NCBI GenBank assembly: GCA_023127875.1
Contig: JAGMFA010000108.1
Coordinates: 1-6,925, forward strand
Length of the DNA stretch: 6,925 nucleotides
Direction of reading: 5' to 3'
DNA from: Candidatus Zixiibacteriota bacterium
Lineage (GTDB): Bacteria; Zixibacteria; MSB-5A5; SM1-73
Positions 6,153-6,925 of this stretch are shown here, in pieces (positions within the stretch are counted from its first letter, which is position 1; each line of letters opens with the position of its first letter). The notes beneath the pieces are model-generated. The model saw only the letters and a list, made by a program, of their open reading frames with translations. It did no database searches and was not told the origin of the DNA. The translations under genes were made by a program, and so were the position numbers.

Positions 6153-6166
6153 TACGTGTGCACAAG
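6153..6166 (+). repeat. family B palindromic element (14 nt), inserted in orfB
   Basis: On the plus strand it reads TACGTGTGCACAAG with TCTGA before and TATGAG after it, in the opposite orientation to the copy at 6095-6108. Removing the 14 nt joins GLKLI to SDNGSQ and so restores the second catalytic aspartate of the transposase. Confidence 0.85.
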
Positions 6167-6239
6167 TATGAGTTTTAATCCCTTTCCTCTTACTCCTTCA
6201 GAAAATTCAGAGTTTACTGCCATCTCCAATGCCCTTTTC

Positions 6240-6256
6240 TCCCGCCAAAGGCGGGA
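6240..6256. repeat. family C GC-rich palindrome (17 nt), inserted in orfB
   Basis: Arms TCCCGCC and GGCGGGA pair perfectly around AAA. It lies between the transposase segments GWDIALR and KRALEMA, which are in different frames; removing 17 nt (or 14) puts them in one frame. The join is less clean than for families A and B because this loop is variable in IS3 transposases, so the exact boundaries are uncertain. Confidence 0.65.
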
Positions 6257-6751
6257 CTCCTTAAGGCTATGTCCCAGCCAACTATCTTCTTGGTATACCA
6301 GTCCAGCACAATTACCAGATAAGTCCATCCAATTGCAGGTATCATAAATTTGGTCATGTCTATGCCCCAGTACTGCCTGGGCCTGTCTGCCCTGGGTTTA
6401 TTCCTTCGGGGTGTCCTCTTTGCCTTGTGAACTGTCTGGGTGGCCATGAGTCCATGCTCTTTCATTATCCTGCGAACCTTCTTCTCATTTACCTGTATCC
6501 TTTCCCTGTATACAAGCCACGCTCTTACCCGCCGGTATCCCCAAAAGGGATGCTCAGTCTTTATTGACTTTATCTTTTCAAGAGTACTTGCATCTTTTAA
6601 CCCTGGGATCTTCTTTACTTCTTCCTTCGGTAGTTTTAAAGCATAGTATCCACTCCTTGAAATCCCAAGAGTATGGCACGCATCCTTAATTGTGTATCCC
6701 GACTGTTTTAATGTTTCCACAGCATCTACCTTTTCCCGAACAGCTCTTCCG

Positions 6752-6760
6752 TTTTTTTTT
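6752..6760 (-). promoter_or_regulatory. A9 run at the orfA/orfB junction (IS3 frameshift site, now disabled)
   Basis: On the minus strand nine A residues lie where IS3 elements carry the slippery sequence for -1 programmed frameshifting. Slippage here would move ribosomes into the orfB frame, which is open from the run through GTG 6720. A TAA that starts one base before the run now stops orfA translation before the ribosome reaches it, so the OrfAB fusion should not form. Confidence 0.5.
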
Positions 6761-6925
6761 AAATCTCTATCTGAATGGCCTGCTTACCGATAATCTTCTG
6801 AAGTTTCTCTATCTCTGCTTTATAGGCATGGTCGTCTGAAGCACCATTTACCAGCCCTTTCTTGCCCGCCTCTAAGAACTTGTCTCGCCACCGATAGTAT
6901 AAAGTCTGGCTGATCCTGTGCTCAC
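6759..6925 (-). pseudogene. IS3-family OrfA, C-terminal part with an early stop
   Basis: The last 55 codons before the TAA encode HRISQTLYYRWRDKFLEAG followed by KKGLVNGASDD and the coiled-coil-like helix KAEIEKLQKIIGKQAIQIEI. This is the IS3 OrfA end: the tail of the helix-turn-helix region and the leucine-zipper-like dimerisation segment. The start lies beyond the right edge. After TAA (6759-6761) the same frame continues with KKTEELFGKR to a TAG at 6726-6728, which is how I would expect the intact protein to end, with a leucine codon in place of the stop. A single TTA-to-TAA change would explain it. No short palindromic repeats occur in this part. Confidence 0.75.

Larger units (their letters stand above)
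5754..6720 (-). pseudogene. IS3-family transposase OrfB (DDE integrase), broken by short palindromic insertions
   Basis: The first 155 residues from GTG 6720 are intact: an N-terminal helical/HTH-like part (ISRSGYYAL at 20-28, HPFWGYRRVRAWL at 57-69) and the start of the rve catalytic domain with Asp121 in QYWGIDMTKF. The rest is scattered over several frames. Taking out 17 nt at 6240-6256, 14 at 6153-6166, 14 at 6095-6108, 20 at 6049-6068, 19 at 5958-5976 and 20 at 5890-5909 joins the pieces KRALEMAVNSEF, GLKLISDNGSQPTSTSFM, RDMATLDIEQIFTSYDN, PKGNADTERVIRTIKEE, IWLNEFSSFEEAKEKIGKW and the C-terminus GLGYMSPEEFEGLYQ. This is the canonical IS3 order, including the second catalytic Asp (SDNGS) and the Glu (ADTER). 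Removing a further 17-nt palindrome (5757-5773) places a TGA at 5754. Translation normally comes from the OrfAB fusion, so GTG 6720 is only nominal. Confidence 0.9.
5596..6925 (-). mobile_element. IS3-family insertion sequence, right-hand part (left end outside the window)
   Basis: The element includes the 3' end of orfA, all of orfB and a probable right terminal repeat, and continues past the window's right edge. The two-gene arrangement with orfB in the -1 frame relative to orfA and a nine-A run at the junction is typical of IS3 elements, which make an OrfAB transposase by -1 frameshifting. Recognisable protein features are listed under the two genes. The element is dead in its present form: orfA has an in-frame stop and orfB is interrupted by short palindromic repeats. 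Apart from these insertions the coding sequence is well conserved, so the inactivation looks recent. Confidence 0.85.

Noticed and set aside
2916..6166. A CRISPR array made of the short repeats
   Set aside because: Spacing is irregular, copies occur in both orientations, units are only 14-20 nt, and the intervening DNA is transposase coding sequence or ordinary spacer, not unique spacers of even length.
6153..6168. Family B as a TA-duplicating (Tc1/mariner-like) insertion
   Set aside because: The 6153 copy could be read with a TA duplication, but the 6095 copy has CATG on one side and its boundaries are unambiguous, so no duplication is needed or consistent.

Overview
The window looks like a chromosomal piece of an uncultivated, Gram-negative-type bacterium of moderate GC content. 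This is an inference from two things: a very large multi-PAS/GAF sensor protein and an IS3-family element of a kind I associate with environmental and candidate-phylum genomes. Nothing here fixes the phylum. All recognisable genes lie on the minus strand.

Layout from right to left, in the direction of transcription. Positions 5596-6925 hold most of an IS3-family insertion sequence: the end of orfA (stopped early by an in-frame TAA), the whole of orfB as a pseudogene, and a probable right terminal repeat. Positions 5185-5595 are intergenic and dense in short palindromic repeats; they include a good candidate promoter for the next gene. Positions 2992-5184 encode an intact RNase R with its full exoribonuclease active site and S1 domain. 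Positions 2699-2991 are intergenic, again with short repeats and a strong sigma-70-like promoter. Positions 1-2698 encode the first 899 residues of a soluble sensor protein (GAF-PAS-PAS-GAF-PAS-PAS-PAS...) whose output domain lies beyond the left edge.

The most interesting content is a set of ultrashort palindromic repeats. Family A is 19-20 nt (type TTCGTATGAATGCATACGCA, 8 copies). Family B is 14 nt (TACGTGTGCACAAG, 3 identical copies). Family C is a 17-nt GC-rich palindrome (2 copies). Five A/B copies interrupt the IS3 transposase orfB. Removing exactly the 14, 19 or 20 nt at each place restores an unbroken, canonical IS3 reading frame, so both the pre-insertion sequence and the insertion boundaries can be read at single-base or near single-base resolution. 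Read in one orientation, nearly all sites have the form (G/A)A^(T/C)A with no clear target duplication. Copies vary in coordinated ways (subfamilies), and no copy occurs in rnr or the sensor gene. This looks like very small, apparently mobile, non-autonomous DNA elements whose mobilising machinery is not visible here.

The genes do not form an obvious pathway. rnr and the sensor gene each have their own candidate promoter and are separated by repeat-bearing spacers, so they are probably independent transcription units.
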